Under the pieces are notes generated by a model. It worked only from the letters and a program-made list of their open reading frames with translations, did no database searches and had not been told where the DNA came from. Position numbers and translations under genes: made by a program. Positions 16,102 to 24,099 of a stretch of DNA of 42,067 nucleotides are shown here, one piece after another (the first letter of the stretch is position 1; each line of letters starts with the position of its first letter). Origin of the DNA: Marmoricola sp. (GTDB taxonomy: Bacteria > Actinomycetota > Actinomycetes > Propionibacteriales > Nocardioidaceae); the NCBI GenBank assembly GCA_025965315.1, contig JAOPXD010000044.1, forward strand, positions 1 to 42,067. The letters are read 5' to 3'.

Positions 16102-16893
16102 ATGACCTCCAGCCCGACCGACCGGATGCCCGCGCTGTACATCGGGCACGGCGCGCCACCGCTGCTCGACGACCCCGTGTGGTCCGGCCAGCTGCGCACC
16201 CTCGCCGGCACGTTCGCGCGACCGAAAGCGATCCTGATCGTCAGCGCGCACTGGGAGTCGGCACCGCTCTCGCTGAGCGCCAGCGGCCCGGGCACCGAGC
16301 TCGTCTACGACTTCGGCGGCTTCGACCCGCGCTACTACCGGATGCGCTACGACACCCCGGACGCCTCCGCGCTCGCCCAGCGGATCGCGGCGATGATGCC
16401 CGATACCGAGCCGGTCCACCAGCACGTCAGCCGCGGTCTCGACCACGGTGCCTGGGTGCCGCTGACGATCATGTACCCCGAGGCGGACATCCCGGTGCTG
16501 CAGATGTCCCTGCCCACCCACGACCCGTACAAGCTGCTCACCCTGGGCAGCCGGCTGCGTGAGCTGCGCGACGAGGGTGTGCTCGTGATCGGCTCAGGCT
16601 TCCTGACCCACGGTCTGCCGTTCCTCACCGAGTTCCGGATCGACGCCGAAGCACCCGCCTGGTCCAAGGACTTCGACCTCTGGGCCGCCGATGCCCTCTC
16701 CCGCGGTGACGTCGCCGAGCTGGCGGCGTACCGGTCGAAGGCACCAGGCATGCCGTACGCGCACCCGACCGTCGAGCACTACACGCCGCTGTTCGTCACC
16801 CTCGGTGCCGCACTGGACCCCGAAGCCCCCGGCGAGCAGGTCATCGACGGCTTCTGGATGGGGCTCTCGAAACGGTCGTTGCTGGTCGCCTGA
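16102..16893 (+). CDS. Class III extradiol dioxygenase family protein (LigB/DODA, YgiD-like)
   Basis: 263 aa from the ATG at 16102; GTG 16093 and ATG 16096 are alternatives in frame. LigB-type metal ligands are visible: YIGHGAP near the start, SAHWES, RGLDHGAWVPL, and GSGFLTHGL. The family includes 4,5-DOPA dioxygenases and many uncharacterised cytosolic oxygenases with non-haem iron or zinc. The start was chosen because TACTGT sits 7 nt upstream and no ribosome site is seen. A direct repeat TTGAATGTTGAA precedes it and may be part of an operator. It is convergent with the GMC oxidoreductase. Confidence 0.82.
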   Translation: MTSSPTDRMPALYIGHGAPPLLDDPVWSGQLRTLAGTFARPKAILIVSAHWESAPLSLSASGPGTELVYDFGGFDPRYYRMRYDTPDASALAQRIAAMMPDTEPVHQHVSRGLDHGAWVPLTIMYPEADIPVLQMSLPTHDPYKLLTLGSRLRELRDEGVLVIGSGFLTHGLPFLTEFRIDAEAPAWSKDFDLWAADALSRGDVAELAAYRSKAPGMPYAHPTVEHYTPLFVTLGAALDPEAPGEQVIDGFWMGLSKRSLLVA

Positions 16894-16911
16894 CCCACCT
16901 CGACGTACAAG

Positions 16912-16955
16912 AACTCCGCCCTCCACACCAATGTTTCGGTATGGAGGGCGGAGTT
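16912..16955. terminator. Strong stem-loop between convergent genes
   Basis: AACTCCGCCCTCCA (16912-16925) pairs perfectly with TGGAGGGCGGAGTT (16942-16955), with a further ACC/GGT inside the loop. A 14-bp GC-rich stem between two converging genes is a bidirectional terminator; on the plus strand it is followed by a short T-run. Confidence 0.85.
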
Positions 16956-16977
16956 TCCCAACTTAAGTTGGGAAACT
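16952..16977. repeat. Perfect 26-bp palindrome overlapping the terminator stem
   Basis: Each half is AGTTTCCCAACTT or its exact complement, with no mismatches. Its first 4 nt are the last 4 nt of the preceding stem, so the two RNA hairpins exclude each other. The AT-rich centre (AACTTAAGTT) differs from the surrounding DNA. It may be a second terminator, especially for the minus-strand gene ending 7 nt away, or a protein site. Confidence 0.8.
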
Positions 16978-16983
16978 GGGGAG

Positions 16984-18606
16984 TCAGGCGCCCAGGATGA
17001 GCTCGGCCGCCTTCTCACCGATCATGATCGAGGGCGCGTTGGTGTTGCCGCCGGTGATGCTCGGCATGATCGAGGCGTCGGCGACCCGGAGGCCCTCGAC
17101 ACCGCGGACCTTGAGGTCGGGGCCGACGACGGAGAGCTCGTCGACGCCCATCCGGCAGGTGCCGACACCGTGGTAGACCGACGTAGCGCGGTTGAGGATC
17201 GCGGTGCGGAGGTCGCTGCCCTTGAGGTCGATGCCCGGGTGGATCTCTTCCTTGACGTGACCGCCGAAGGCCTTGTTCGCCATGATCTCGCGGACCATCT
17301 CAGAACCTTCGCCGAGGAGCTCGAGGTCGGCGTTGTCGGCGAGGTAGTTGAAGTCGATCAGCGGCGAGGCGAACGCGTCACCCGATGCCAGCCGCAGCGT
17401 GCCGCGGCTCTTCGGGTAGATCAGCGTCGCCAGGATCGTCATCGAGGTCCGCGGGTCGACGTCGTGCATGATCGGCTCGTCCTGGTTCGGCGAGACGTAG
17501 GACCACGGCAGCATGTGCAGCTGGAGGTCCGGGATGTTGTTCTGGGCCTGCGAGGTCTTGATGAACCCGCACGCCTCGAAGACCGAGTTGGCCAGGAAGG
17601 TCGTCCCGGGACGCATGACCTCCTTGACGATGCCCTTGCCGAAGAAGGCGGGCGTGCCCCGCATCTTGGTCGAGGTGGTGTGGAACGTCAGCGCGTGGAA
17701 CATGTGGTCGTGCAGGTTGTCTCCGACGGGGAGGTCGGAGACGACCTCGATGCCGTGGTCCTTGAGGTGCTGGGCGTGGCCGACCCCGGAGAGCATCAGG
17801 AGCTGGGCCGAACCGACGAAGCCGGCGGAGAGGATGACTTCCTTGCCGGCACGGATCGTGCGGGTGCCACCGTTCTTGTCGGTCACCTGGACGCCGGTCG
17901 CACGACCGTTCTCGATGTTGACCTTGGTGACCATCACCTCGCGCTGCAGCTCCAGCGTGGCCGGCTTGAGGTTGTGCACGTAACCGCGCGAGGCGCTGTA
18001 GCGCAGACCGTCAGCAGCATTCTGCTGCATCTTGGAGATGCCCTCCTGGGACGCTCCGTTGTAGTCAGGGTTGATCGGAACCCCGAGCGCGTCCGAGGTC
18101 GCCTCGAGGAACATCGCGGTTCCCTCCTGCGGGAACTTGTTCACCGTGACCCGGATCGGCCCGCCGGCGCCGCGGAAGGCGTCCTCGCCACCCTCGAAGT
18201 CCTCCATCCGCTTGTACGCCGTGTTGACCGAGTCGGCGTCCCAGCCGGGGTTGCCCTCGGCTGCCCAGGAGTCGAAGTTCGCGCGGTTTCCGCGGACGTA
18301 GACCATGCCGTTGATCGAGCTCGAGCCGCCGACGACCTTGCCGCGCGGGACCGGCATCTTGCGGTCGAGGATGTGCTTCTGCGGCGTCGAGTAGAAACCC
18401 CAGTCGACGGTCTTCTTGATCTGGGGAACCGAGTGCATCGGGCCGATCATGCCGGGCTTGTTGGTCAGGAACTTGTCGTCCTTCTTGCCCGCCTCGAGCA
18501 GGATCACCGAGTGACCGGCCTGGGCGAGACGGCCGGCGACGGCACTCCCGGAACTTCCCGATCCGACGACGACGTAGTCGGCTTCGCTGGCCAGGTGCTT
18601 TGCCAT
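16984..18606 (-). CDS. GMC-family FAD-dependent oxidoreductase (choline/alcohol dehydrogenase type)
   Basis: 540 aa from the ATG at 18606, which has GAGGG 4 nt upstream; an ATG five codons earlier is weaker. The FAD-binding Rossmann loop is YVVVGSGSSGSAVAGRLAQAGHSVILLEAG. GMC signature 1 is RGKVVGGSSSINGMVYVRG, and signature 2 is in GKEVILSAGFVGSAQLLMLSGVG. The catalytic His/Asn region is VYHGVGTCRMG ... PSITGGNTNAPSIMIGEKAA. It oxidises an alcohol or choline-like substrate. No aldehyde dehydrogenase or transporter lies beside it, so choline is not supported by context. A perfect 16-bp palindrome sits between promoter and gene. Confidence 0.9.
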   Translation of the reverse strand: MAKHLASEADYVVVGSGSSGSAVAGRLAQAGHSVILLEAGKKDDKFLTNKPGMIGPMHSVPQIKKTVDWGFYSTPQKHILDRKMPVPRGKVVGGSSSINGMVYVRGNRANFDSWAAEGNPGWDADSVNTAYKRMEDFEGGEDAFRGAGGPIRVTVNKFPQEGTAMFLEATSDALGVPINPDYNGASQEGISKMQQNAADGLRYSASRGYVHNLKPATLELQREVMVTKVNIENGRATGVQVTDKNGGTRTIRAGKEVILSAGFVGSAQLLMLSGVGHAQHLKDHGIEVVSDLPVGDNLHDHMFHALTFHTTSTKMRGTPAFFGKGIVKEVMRPGTTFLANSVFEACGFIKTSQAQNNIPDLQLHMLPWSYVSPNQDEPIMHDVDPRTSMTILATLIYPKSRGTLRLASGDAFASPLIDFNYLADNADLELLGEGSEMVREIMANKAFGGHVKEEIHPGIDLKGSDLRTAILNRATSVYHGVGTCRMGVDELSVVGPDLKVRGVEGLRVADASIMPSITGGNTNAPSIMIGEKAAELILGA

Positions 18607-18628
18607 GGTTCCCTCATTCATCCGCGAT

Positions 18629-18644
18629 GGTGACCCGGGTCACC
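18629..18644. promoter_or_regulatory. Perfect 16-bp palindrome upstream of the GMC oxidoreductase, candidate operator
   Basis: GGTGACCCGGGTCACC is fully self-complementary and lies 23 nt before the ATG at 18606. A TACATT hexamer farther upstream could be the -10, which would put the palindrome just downstream of the start of transcription, where a TetR-type repressor would act. No regulator gene is adjacent. Confidence 0.5.
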
Positions 18645-18730
18645 CCGAGCGGCCACAAATGTAACAAGTTCTAGTTTGGTCGGCTAGGGCGGTCCGGAAC
18701 GGGCGCCGCCCGGAGTGGCAGGATCGATTC

Positions 18731-19594
18731 GTGCAGATCCTCTCGATCCAGTCGGCGGTCGCCTACGGCCACGTCGGCAACAGCGCAGCAGTCTTCCCGC
18801 TGCAGCGGCTGGGGCACGAGGTTCTCGTCGTGAACACGGTGCTCTTCTCCAACCACACCGGGTACGGCGCGTGGCGCGGGCCGGTGATCTCCGGAGCCGA
18901 CGTGCACGAGGTCATCCTCGGCATCGAGGAGCGCGGCGCGCTCGCCGGCACCGACCTGGTCCTCTCCGGTTACCAGGGCAGCCCCGAGATCGCCGAGGTC
19001 GTCCTCGACGCTGTCGCGCGGGTCAGGGCTGCGAACCCGGCGGCGGTCTACGCGTGCGACCCGGTGATGGGCAACGCCCGTAGCGGCTGCTTCGTCGATC
19101 CGGCGATCCCGGTGCTGCTCCAGGAATCGGTCGTTCCTGCAGCCGACGTGATCACGCCGAACCAGTTCGAGCTGGGCTACCTGACCGGGCTCCTCGAGGA
19201 CGACCGCCTCCCCTCGCTCGCCGAGGTCCTCGACGCCGCGGACGCCGCCCGCGCTCTCGGACCGAGGACGGTGCTGGTCACCAGCGTCGAGCACAGCGAC
19301 CTGGGAACCGATGAGCTCGGCATGCTCGTGGTCGACGATTCCGGCGCCTGGTCGGTGCACACGCCCCGGCTGCCGCTGCACGCGAACGGCTCCGGCGACG
19401 TCACTGCGGCACTGTTCTCGGCCCAGCTGCTGGAGAGCGGCAACGCGGCCGACGCACTGGCGCGGACCGCGTCCAGCGTGTTCGAGCTGTTGTCCACGAC
19501 GCTCGAAGCGAAGTCGCGCGAGCTCCGCCTGGTCCAGTCCCAGGCGTGCTACCCGAACCCGCGGATGGAGTTCGTGGTCGAGCAGCTTCGCTGA
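18731..19594 (+). CDS. pdxY: Pyridoxal kinase PdxY
   Basis: 287 aa from a GTG start. Ribokinase-like PdxK/PdxY features are present: ILSIQSAVAYGHVGNSAAVFPLQRLG, VNTVLFSNHTGYGAWRG, VLSGYQGS, YACDPVMGN, DVITPNQFELGYLTG, and the anion hole and catalytic base in HANGSGDVTAALFSAQLL (GSGD, where GTGD is more usual). It phosphorylates pyridoxal to PLP in the salvage pathway. CAGGAT sits 6 nt before the GTG, a leaderless-type arrangement. It is divergent from the GMC gene and convergent with the ImmA-like gene (7 nt between stops). Confidence 0.92.
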   Translation: MQILSIQSAVAYGHVGNSAAVFPLQRLGHEVLVVNTVLFSNHTGYGAWRGPVISGADVHEVILGIEERGALAGTDLVLSGYQGSPEIAEVVLDAVARVRAANPAAVYACDPVMGNARSGCFVDPAIPVLLQESVVPAADVITPNQFELGYLTGLLEDDRLPSLAEVLDAADAARALGPRTVLVTSVEHSDLGTDELGMLVVDDSGAWSVHTPRLPLHANGSGDVTAALFSAQLLESGNAADALARTASSVFELLSTTLEAKSRELRLVQSQACYPNPRMEFVVEQLR

Positions 19595-19601
19595 GGCGAG
19601 G

Positions 19602-20066
19602 TCAGACCGAGACCGCACCGGCGCGCGCGCTTCGACGGAGCCAGCGCCGCTCGGCCCGGCTCAGGGACTCCTCGCGCGCCCGGAGCATCGGCAGGTCGAC
19701 CGCGAGCTCGGCAGCGACCTCCGCGCGCGACCCGGCCCAGCAGATCGCTGCGGCGAAGGCATCCAACGGGATCAGGCGTCCCGCGGCCAGGCGATCGGCC
19801 TCGGCCTCCTCGCGGTTCTCGAAGAACCCCGGCGTCGTCCAGCCGTGGCCGAGATCGAGGTGGGCGACCGCGTGCGCGAGCGAGCTGCGCTGGCCGGCGA
19901 TGCTCTGCTCGCGCTCGATCAGGATCACCCGACGTTCCAGGCAGAGCACCTCCGGGACGATGCCTCCGAGGTCTGCCATCGCGATGGTCCAGTCAGGGAA
20001 GCGGCGCGCGGCATCGGCCGCCGGGTCGTACGTCAGAGGTCGCGGGTCGTCCGCTGGATCTGCCAC
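19602..20066 (-). CDS. ImmA/IrrE-like metallopeptidase homologue with altered active site
   Basis: About 154 aa; the start is uncertain. The conserved part begins at LTYDPAADAARRFPDW, where a CTG overlaps the upstream TGA. The nearest standard starts are GTG 20066 (used here) and GTG 20105. The zinc motif region reads RSSLAHAVAHLDLGH, that is HAVAH rather than HExxH, so the catalytic Glu is missing. The third ligand region ENREEAEADRLAAGRLIPL is kept. COG2856 proteases cleave partner HTH repressors in ICEBs1 (ImmA) and Deinococcus (IrrE); the gene upstream is such an HTH protein. Whether this copy is active is doubtful. Confidence 0.75.
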   Translation of the reverse strand: MADPADDPRPLTYDPAADAARRFPDWTIAMADLGGIVPEVLCLERRVILIEREQSIAGQRSSLAHAVAHLDLGHGWTTPGFFENREEAEADRLAAGRLIPLDAFAAAICWAGSRAEVAAELAVDLPMLRAREESLSRAERRWLRRSARAGAVSV

Positions 20067-20434
20067 TCGACGTACCCCGTCACCTCGTCCTTGAGACGCT
20101 GCCACTGGGTATCGGTCAGCCCGTCGGGCCGACGGAAGCGCAGGGCGTCGTCGTTCTGGTCACGATCATGGCGGCGCCCACCGACAGGGTCGCCCGGCTC
20201 TGGCGCCGGGCCGCCGGCGGCGACGGTGCGCAACGAGCCCGGGGTCCAGCCGAGGGCACGCTCGATCTTTCCCTGGGTGCCGAGCTTGGGCCAGCGCTTC
20301 CCGTTCAGGAAGTCGCCGATGGTGCCGGGGTCTGCCCCGGTGGCGGCGACCAGCTGGGTGTTGTTCCACTCCAGGTGCGCCATCCACGCCGCGACGGCGT
20401 GCGCCGCGCGCTGCTGGTTCTTGGTCTGCGCCAT
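20033..20434 (-). CDS. XRE-like helix-turn-helix regulator, partner of the ImmA-like gene
   Basis: 133 aa from the ATG at 20434 (MAQTKNQQRAAHAVAAWMAH); the longer reading upstream is unlikely. The HTH region covers roughly residues 15-60: MAHLEWNNTQLVAATGADPGTIGDFLNGKRWPKLGTQGKIERALGW, typical of the XRE/Cro fold. A polar linker is followed by a C-terminal helix with DGLTDTQWQRLKDEVTGYVEW. It overlaps the ImmA-like gene, so the two are co-translated. Repeated GAAC-containing boxes upstream at 20459-20532 are candidate operators for it. Phage-type repressor or stress switch are both possible; no phage genes are nearby. Confidence 0.8.
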   Translation of the reverse strand: MAQTKNQQRAAHAVAAWMAHLEWNNTQLVAATGADPGTIGDFLNGKRWPKLGTQGKIERALGWTPGSLRTVAAGGPAPEPGDPVGGRRHDRDQNDDALRFRRPDGLTDTQWQRLKDEVTGYVEWQIQRTTRDL

Positions 20435-20458
20435 GGGTTTCGGTGCTCCGAGTGCCTG

Positions 20459-20532
20459 CCGGGGAACGTGCTGGAGTCCCGAGGGAACATCATGCGTCGC
20501 GGCGTTGTACACCGAGGAACTAGGCAGGGAAC
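20459..20532. repeat. Four short direct repeats upstream of the HTH/ImmA pair
   Basis: On the plus strand the boxes read CCGGGGAAC, CCGAGGGAAC, CCGAGGAAC and GCAGGGAAC, with GAAC at 20464, 20485, 20517 and 20529. They sit in the leader and promoter area of the HTH gene. They look like regulator-binding boxes, but the uneven spacing (21, 32, 12) leaves this uncertain. The rest of the 20435-20696 gap is less GC-rich than its surroundings and holds no gene I can support. Confidence 0.4.
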
Positions 20533-20696
20533 AAGGACCGATTCATCACTGATATGGCGTTGTCCTGTTCGACGTGGGCCAAGGTTATCCACAATAATCA
20601 CTCGGTGTTCCTTGACAACTTCCGAACCATCGAGGTCAGACCGGGGCAAAATCTCCCTAACAGATCCGGAACTTCTCGGACCTCGTCAGCCGAAAA

Positions 20697-21953
20697 TTAT
20701 TTTCCCTGGGTGACGCCCGCACAGCGGTAGCCGGTCCCGCCGTACGGCGCCCAGGCCCCGTTCTTGACGGCGAGGAACCGCACGCACGGCGAGGTGTGCT
20801 TCCCGCCTACGTCCATCGCGGCGTGCAGCCCGCCGCCGGTCCACTGGTGCACGCCCTTGATCTCGGCGACCAGGGACGTGCGGGTCAGCTTGCCGCCGAG
20901 GGCGACCGCTTCGGTGGTGAAGAGCTTGGCCGCCGACCAGGCGTAGAGGCCGGCGACGGTCGGTTGCGCACCCGGGGACACCTTCGTGAGCCACTTCTTG
21001 TACAGGTTGAGCTCGGACTGGTTGGTGTTCAGCGGCAGGAAGTTGATGTAGGCGATCGCGCCTTCGACAGCGCTGCCGCCGGCACTGAGGAACGACGCGT
21101 CGTAGGCCGACGAGTCCACCAGGAACACCTTGGGATGGAAGTCCGCGGCCTGCATGGATTGAGCAATTCCCACTGCGCTCTGCACTGACCCTCGGACCTG
21201 CAGCCACTCCACGCCTTTGGCCTTGAGCTGCTGGACGTACGGCCCGTAGTTGAACTCGGCGATGTCGAAGCTCGACGTGTACAGGAACTTCATCCCTCGC
21301 GCTTTCTCGCCGCGGATGTCCCGCAGCGCACCTTCACTGGCTGCCGGGGCGTTCAGGTACAGATAGCCGGCCTTCTGGGTGGCCGCGTGCTCGTGGGCCA
21401 GGAAGTAGTCGGCGACGCTGTTCGGGAACTCGTTCGCTGCTACCGCGTCAGCGCTGAAGCAGGTCGGGCACGCCATCCGCGCGGCTGTGCTCGAGACGGC
21501 GCGGAGGTCCGGGAGCCCGCAGCGCTGCGCCGTCGCAGCGCCGCCGTCGTCGAAGGCCGACACCGAGCCGACCGCCGCGAAGTCGGCCTTGCAGATGGCC
21601 GCGTAGCTGGTCTTGTCAGCGCTGGTCTCGGTTTGCGAGTCGTACTTGTCGAGCACCAGCTTGCGTCCGCAGATCCGCTTGCTGGAGTTGAAGTACGCGA
21701 CGTACGCCGCAGTTGCCTGCTGTGCCGCGGTGTAGATCCCCGGGATCGGTCCGGTGAGGTCGGACGAGTTCCCGATCCGGATCGTCTTGGCGGTGACGCC
21801 CTTGGTCGCGTGGAAGCCGGCGCACGACGGCGCCTTCGCTACCGCAGGGGTGCTCGAGGCCTGGGCCAACGATGCGCTCATCCCCGTGGCCAGTGCCGCT
21901 GAGAGCGCGGCGACAGCGATCACCGAGCGCTTGGGTCCAGGTCCAGTTCGCAT
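20697..21953 (-). CDS. Periplasmic solute-binding protein, branched-chain amino acid (Leu/Ile/Val-BP) type
   Basis: 418 aa from the ATG at 21953. A Sec signal peptide is followed by ASSTPAVAKAPSC. The type-I periplasmic fold is visible: KTIRIGNSSDLTGPIPGIYTAAQQATAAYVAYFN at its start, DSQTETSADKTSYAAICKADFAAVGSVSAFDDGG, a cysteine-containing MACPTCF segment, and VAGLYAWSAAKLFTTEAVALGGKLTR near the end. Such proteins deliver ligands to ABC importers. No permease or ATPase gene is in the neighbourhood, so it is an orphan binding protein. It ends in an AT-rich TAA context, and the intergenic DNA beyond is also less GC-rich. Confidence 0.85.
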   Translation of the reverse strand: MRTGPGPKRSVIAVAALSAALATGMSASLAQASSTPAVAKAPSCAGFHATKGVTAKTIRIGNSSDLTGPIPGIYTAAQQATAAYVAYFNSSKRICGRKLVLDKYDSQTETSADKTSYAAICKADFAAVGSVSAFDDGGAATAQRCGLPDLRAVSSTAARMACPTCFSADAVAANEFPNSVADYFLAHEHAATQKAGYLYLNAPAASEGALRDIRGEKARGMKFLYTSSFDIAEFNYGPYVQQLKAKGVEWLQVRGSVQSAVGIAQSMQAADFHPKVFLVDSSAYDASFLSAGGSAVEGAIAYINFLPLNTNQSELNLYKKWLTKVSPGAQPTVAGLYAWSAAKLFTTEAVALGGKLTRTSLVAEIKGVHQWTGGGLHAAMDVGGKHTSPCVRFLAVKNGAWAPYGGTGYRCAGVTQGK

Positions 21954-21978
21954 GCCGCAAGATAGCCCGAACTGCAGG

Positions 21979-22404
21979 TCACCGTCGGGTGAGTCGCGAA
22001 GCGACACCGGGGACCACGATCGCGGCAGCCGCCACGTGCGTGGCCATCAACGTGAGCCTGGTCCCGGTCGCGGCATCAGCCAGGAGATCGGGCACGAACG
22101 AGAACGCGGTGAGCACGATCGTGGTGCGGAGCCAGGCCCGGTGCGGGTCACGGGTCCAGCGTCGCAGCCCGGCAGCTATCGCCAGCCCGATCAGCGCGAA
22201 CCCGAAGGTGACCTCTGCGAAGGCCGGCAGCGGGACAGGCTCCTTGGCCACGTCGAGCGAGACGCCGGCGGCGTGCAGCACCGCAGCGACGGTCGTGGTG
22301 GCCGCCGCGGCGAGGAGTCCGTAGCCGACCCCGGCCGACCAGAGCCGGGGGTACGTCGGAGTCGCGGAGGTTGCTGGGTCCTGCTGGATGACGGTCGTGG
22401 ACAT
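21979..22404 (-). CDS. DUF6069-like four-helix membrane protein
   Basis: 141 aa with four hydrophobic segments: YGLLAAAATTTVAAVLHAAGV, FAEVTFGFALIGLAIAAGL, LRTTIVLTAFSFVPDLLA and LMATHVAAAAIVVPGVA. The segment DAATGTRLTLMATHVAAAAIVVP resembles DUF6069 proteins, which have no known role. GAGAGGA lies about 9 nt upstream of the ATG. A GGGT-N16-GGGTAG sequence further upstream only weakly resembles a SigB-type promoter. It is not clearly in an operon with its neighbours. Confidence 0.72.
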   Translation of the reverse strand: MSTTVIQQDPATSATPTYPRLWSAGVGYGLLAAAATTTVAAVLHAAGVSLDVAKEPVPLPAFAEVTFGFALIGLAIAAGLRRWTRDPHRAWLRTTIVLTAFSFVPDLLADAATGTRLTLMATHVAAAAIVVPGVASRLTRR

Positions 22405-22502
22405 GAGGGAGGTCCTCTCGGATCCGGCGGCCTGGTGCCGCCTCTACCCGTACGACGAACCGCCGACCCCGGATACGACATCCGTGGAGCTGGCGAACAC
22501 GT

Positions 22503-23120
22503 TCAGGCGGCGAAGCCTCCGGACCGCAGTGCCGAGGCCACCGACATCGTCCGGGCCACCAGGTGCTCCAGCGCGTCCCTGGCCGCGTCCGCGACGCCGT
22601 CGTCGGTGCCGGTCTCGGTGTTGGAGACGCCGTACGGGTTGCCCTCCTCGAACTTCACCGGATCGGTGTAGCCGGGCGCGACCAGGATCCCGCCGAAGTG
22701 GATCACGGTGTTGTAGAGCGCCAGCAAGGTCGACTCGTGCCCACCGTGCGCCGTCTTGGTCGACGTGAAACCGGCGTACACCTTGTTGGCGAGCTCGCCG
22801 TTCTGCCACTCGGGTCCGAGACCGTCGAGGTACTGCTTGAGCTGGCTCGCGACATTGCCGAACCGGGTCGGCGTACCGAGCAGCACCACGTCGGCCCAGG
22901 TCAGGTCGTCCACCGCAGCGTCGGGCTCGTCCTTCGTCTCCTCGACGTGCTCGGCCCAGTCCTCGTTGGCCTGGATCGCGCTGTCCGGGGCCAGCTCGGC
23001 CACCTGGCGGAGCCGGACCACGGCGCCACCCTTCTCGGCCATCGCGGCGGCGTGGCGCGCCATCGCGTCGACCGTCCCGGTCGAGGAGTAGTAGATGATC
23101 GCGACCTTCACGTCAGTCAT
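22503..23120 (-). CDS. wrbA: NAD(P)H:quinone oxidoreductase, WrbA type
   Basis: 205 aa flavodoxin-like protein. FMN phosphate loop: VAIIYYSSTGTVDAMARHAA. The FMN-binding GTPTRFGNVASQLKQYLDG and the STKTAHGGHESTLLALYNTVIHFGGILVAPGYTDP segment are diagnostic of WrbA, with LGPEW and the late NPYGVSN loop. WrbA reduces quinones by two electrons, limiting semiquinone and oxidative stress. ATG 23120 (MTDVKVA) was chosen; a GTG one codon earlier is possible. TAGGGG lies 6 nt upstream. It follows the broken CDF gene in the same direction, with 28 nt between. Confidence 0.93.
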   Translation of the reverse strand: MTDVKVAIIYYSSTGTVDAMARHAAAMAEKGGAVVRLRQVAELAPDSAIQANEDWAEHVEETKDEPDAAVDDLTWADVVLLGTPTRFGNVASQLKQYLDGLGPEWQNGELANKVYAGFTSTKTAHGGHESTLLALYNTVIHFGGILVAPGYTDPVKFEEGNPYGVSNTETGTDDGVADAARDALEHLVARTMSVASALRSGGFAA

Positions 23121-23148
23121 CACCTACCCCTACCCCGCGCTCGGCGAA

Positions 23149-24099
23149 TCATGCGTCCGCCGGCGGCGTCGGATCCAGGAAGACGTGCCGGACCTCGGGG
23201 AACCTCGACTGGACCCGGGCATCGATCTCGTCGGCGAGCAGCGCCAGGTCGCCCCCGGACACGTCCGGCGCCACCTCGACCCGGGCGGCCAGGAGCACCT
23301 CCCCGGGACCGAGCTGCATCGTGAGGAGCTCGGCCAGCGCTCGATCCCGTCCGAGGCAGAGATCTCGTCGTCGATCGCGGTGAGGACCTCCGTGCCGACG
23401 GCGCGGCCGATCAGGAGCTGCTCGTTCTGACGACCCAGCAGGTAGGCGGTGCCGATCAGGAGCAGCCCGATCGCGATCGATGCCGCGGCGTCGTACAGGG
23501 TCGTGCCGAGCAGGCGGTCCAGCACCAGCCCGGTCGCAGCGAGGACGACGCCGATCACGGCCACCAGGTCCTCCACCGCCACTGCGCGGACGGCCGGTTC
23601 GGCGCCGTACAGCACGTGCATCAGGAACGGGGTGTCCTTCTCGCGCGCTTCGCGGCGCAGCTGCCACCCGGCACGCACCAACGAGGCCCCGTCGAACACG
23701 AAGGCGACGACGAGCACGACCAGGGCCACCGCGAGATGGCCCTCGGCCCGCGGTGCGACGATCGCCGTGACGCCCTGGTAGATGGAGAAGCCCGCCCCGA
23801 GGACGAAGATCGCCACTGCGGCCAGCAGCGACCAGAAGTAGCGCTCCATCCCGTACCCGAACGGGTGGTCCGCGTCGGCCGGCCGCGCGCTGCGGCGCAG
23901 GGCAGCGAGCAGGAAGGCCTCGTTCAAGGTGTCCGCGAACGAGTGCGCTGCCTCGGACTGGAGCGCTGCCGAGCCCGAGACCAGGCCGCCGCCGAGCTTG
24001 GCAACGGCGATCAGGACGTTGGCGCCGCCGGCGAGCAGGACCGTCGCGCGAGACCTGTCCAGCGCGCTACCCGATCCCGTGGATGCGGATGTACCTCAT
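23149..24099 (-). pseudogene. Cation diffusion facilitator (CDF) transporter broken by two frameshifts
   Basis: The ATG at 24099 overlaps the DUF421 stop as ATGA, but that frame stops after MRYIRIHGIG. Removing one G from a GGG run (plus strand 24070-24072) restores SALDRSRATVLLAGGANVLI and the CDF core SGSAALQSEAAHSFADTLNEAFLL, ADADHPFGYGMERYFWSL and AVEDLVAVIGVVLA. Near 23339-23342 a second slip, one base missing, throws the frame off after DEISASDGIE. The correct ending LLTMQLGPGEVLLAARVEVAP ... VRHVFLDPTPPADA is in another frame. The intact protein would export divalent metals such as zinc. Either it is a decaying gene, or there are two sequencing errors. Confidence 0.8.

Noticed and set aside
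20585-20593. TTATCCACA, a perfect DnaA-box sequence
   Set aside because: It is a single copy in an intergenic gap with no dnaA, dnaN or box cluster, so it is not evidence of an origin.
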